DNA from: Reyranella sp.
Lineage (GTDB): Bacteria; Pseudomonadota; Alphaproteobacteria; Reyranellales; Reyranellaceae
NCBI GenBank assembly: GCA_021732965.1
Contig: JAKFVZ010000089.1
Coordinates: 1-7,258 of the forward strand
Length of the DNA stretch: 7,258 nt
Direction of reading: 5' to 3'
In this document: in pieces, positions 6,432-7,258 of the stretch
Numbering within the stretch: the stretch's first letter is position 1
Layout of the letters: each line of letters starts with the position of its first letter
Notes under the pieces: generated by a model
Database searches by the model: none
The model's input: only the letters and a program-made list of their open reading frames with translations
What the model was told of the DNA's origin: nothing
Translations under genes and position numbers: made by a program

Positions 6432-6435
<4 letters not shown>
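4918..6435 (-). CDS. Periplasmic solute-binding protein, SBP_bac_5 (DppA/OppA-like)
   Basis: A 505-residue periplasmic protein that captures the transporter's substrate and delivers it to the permeases. Residues 1-24 are a Sec signal peptide: KR at 2-3, a hydrophobic core, and TAAA before Q25 as the cleavage site; with no lipobox cysteine, it is a soluble rather than lipid-anchored protein. The family signature is clear: LRPGVKFHDGE at 90-100 and GWSGRSDPDG at 406-415, the latter near the ligand pocket. C423 and C433 may form a disulfide, and C57/C181 are also available. The ATG at 6435 is chosen because GGAGGT (6444-6439) precedes it and the signal peptide begins there; a longer frame to 6651 only runs through the ATPase gene. 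The start overlaps the ATPase stop as ATGA. The ligand is uncertain: resemblance is general to dipeptide, oligopeptide and glutathione binding proteins. Confidence 0.93.

Positions 6436-7258
<823 letters not shown>

Overview
This high-GC (strong G/C third-position bias) window looks like a chromosomal segment of a proteobacterium, most plausibly an alphaproteobacterium. That placement is an impression from composition, the AGGAG-type ribosome binding sites and the gene families, not the result of a search. Two gene blocks face each other and meet at about 3061-3073.

Left block, plus strand (234-3060): four closely spaced genes behind a hairpin-rich leader (1-233). The first encodes an unusual 431-residue protein with five or six predicted membrane helices in its N-terminal half and an NMN-adenylyltransferase-like (HxGH / SxTxIR) nucleotidyltransferase domain in its C-terminal half. 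One base after its stop comes a GNAT-fold acyltransferase of 205 residues, and 13 bases after that a second GNAT protein of 187 residues. The two GNAT proteins align without gaps over about 120 residues and are clearly a tandem duplication, but each has lost a different residue of the acyl-CoA pyrophosphate-binding loop. An 87-residue basic protein of unknown function closes the set. The spacing suggests a single transcript. A membrane-tethered nucleotidyl transfer enzyme working with a diverged acyltransferase pair on one small molecule or lipid precursor is the least ordinary proposal in the window, and it is inference.

Right block, minus strand (7258-3074, read right to left): an ABC importer of the dipeptide/oligopeptide/nickel (PepT) family. 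The order in the direction of transcription is ATPase of the DppF/OppF type (its 5' part, including Walker A, lies beyond the window), periplasmic solute-binding protein (SBP_bac_5), DppB-type permease, DppC-type permease. The genes are tightly coupled: a 4-base ATGA overlap between ATPase and binding protein, 9 bases between binding protein and DppB (TTG start), 5 bases between DppB and DppC. The substrate cannot be fixed from sequence; a peptide or peptide-like compound is the default. A partner DppD-type ATPase is expected just beyond the right edge. The ATPase carries a C-terminal tail that contains a 29-base palindrome.

No tRNA, rRNA, CRISPR array, transposase or clear intrinsic terminator was seen.
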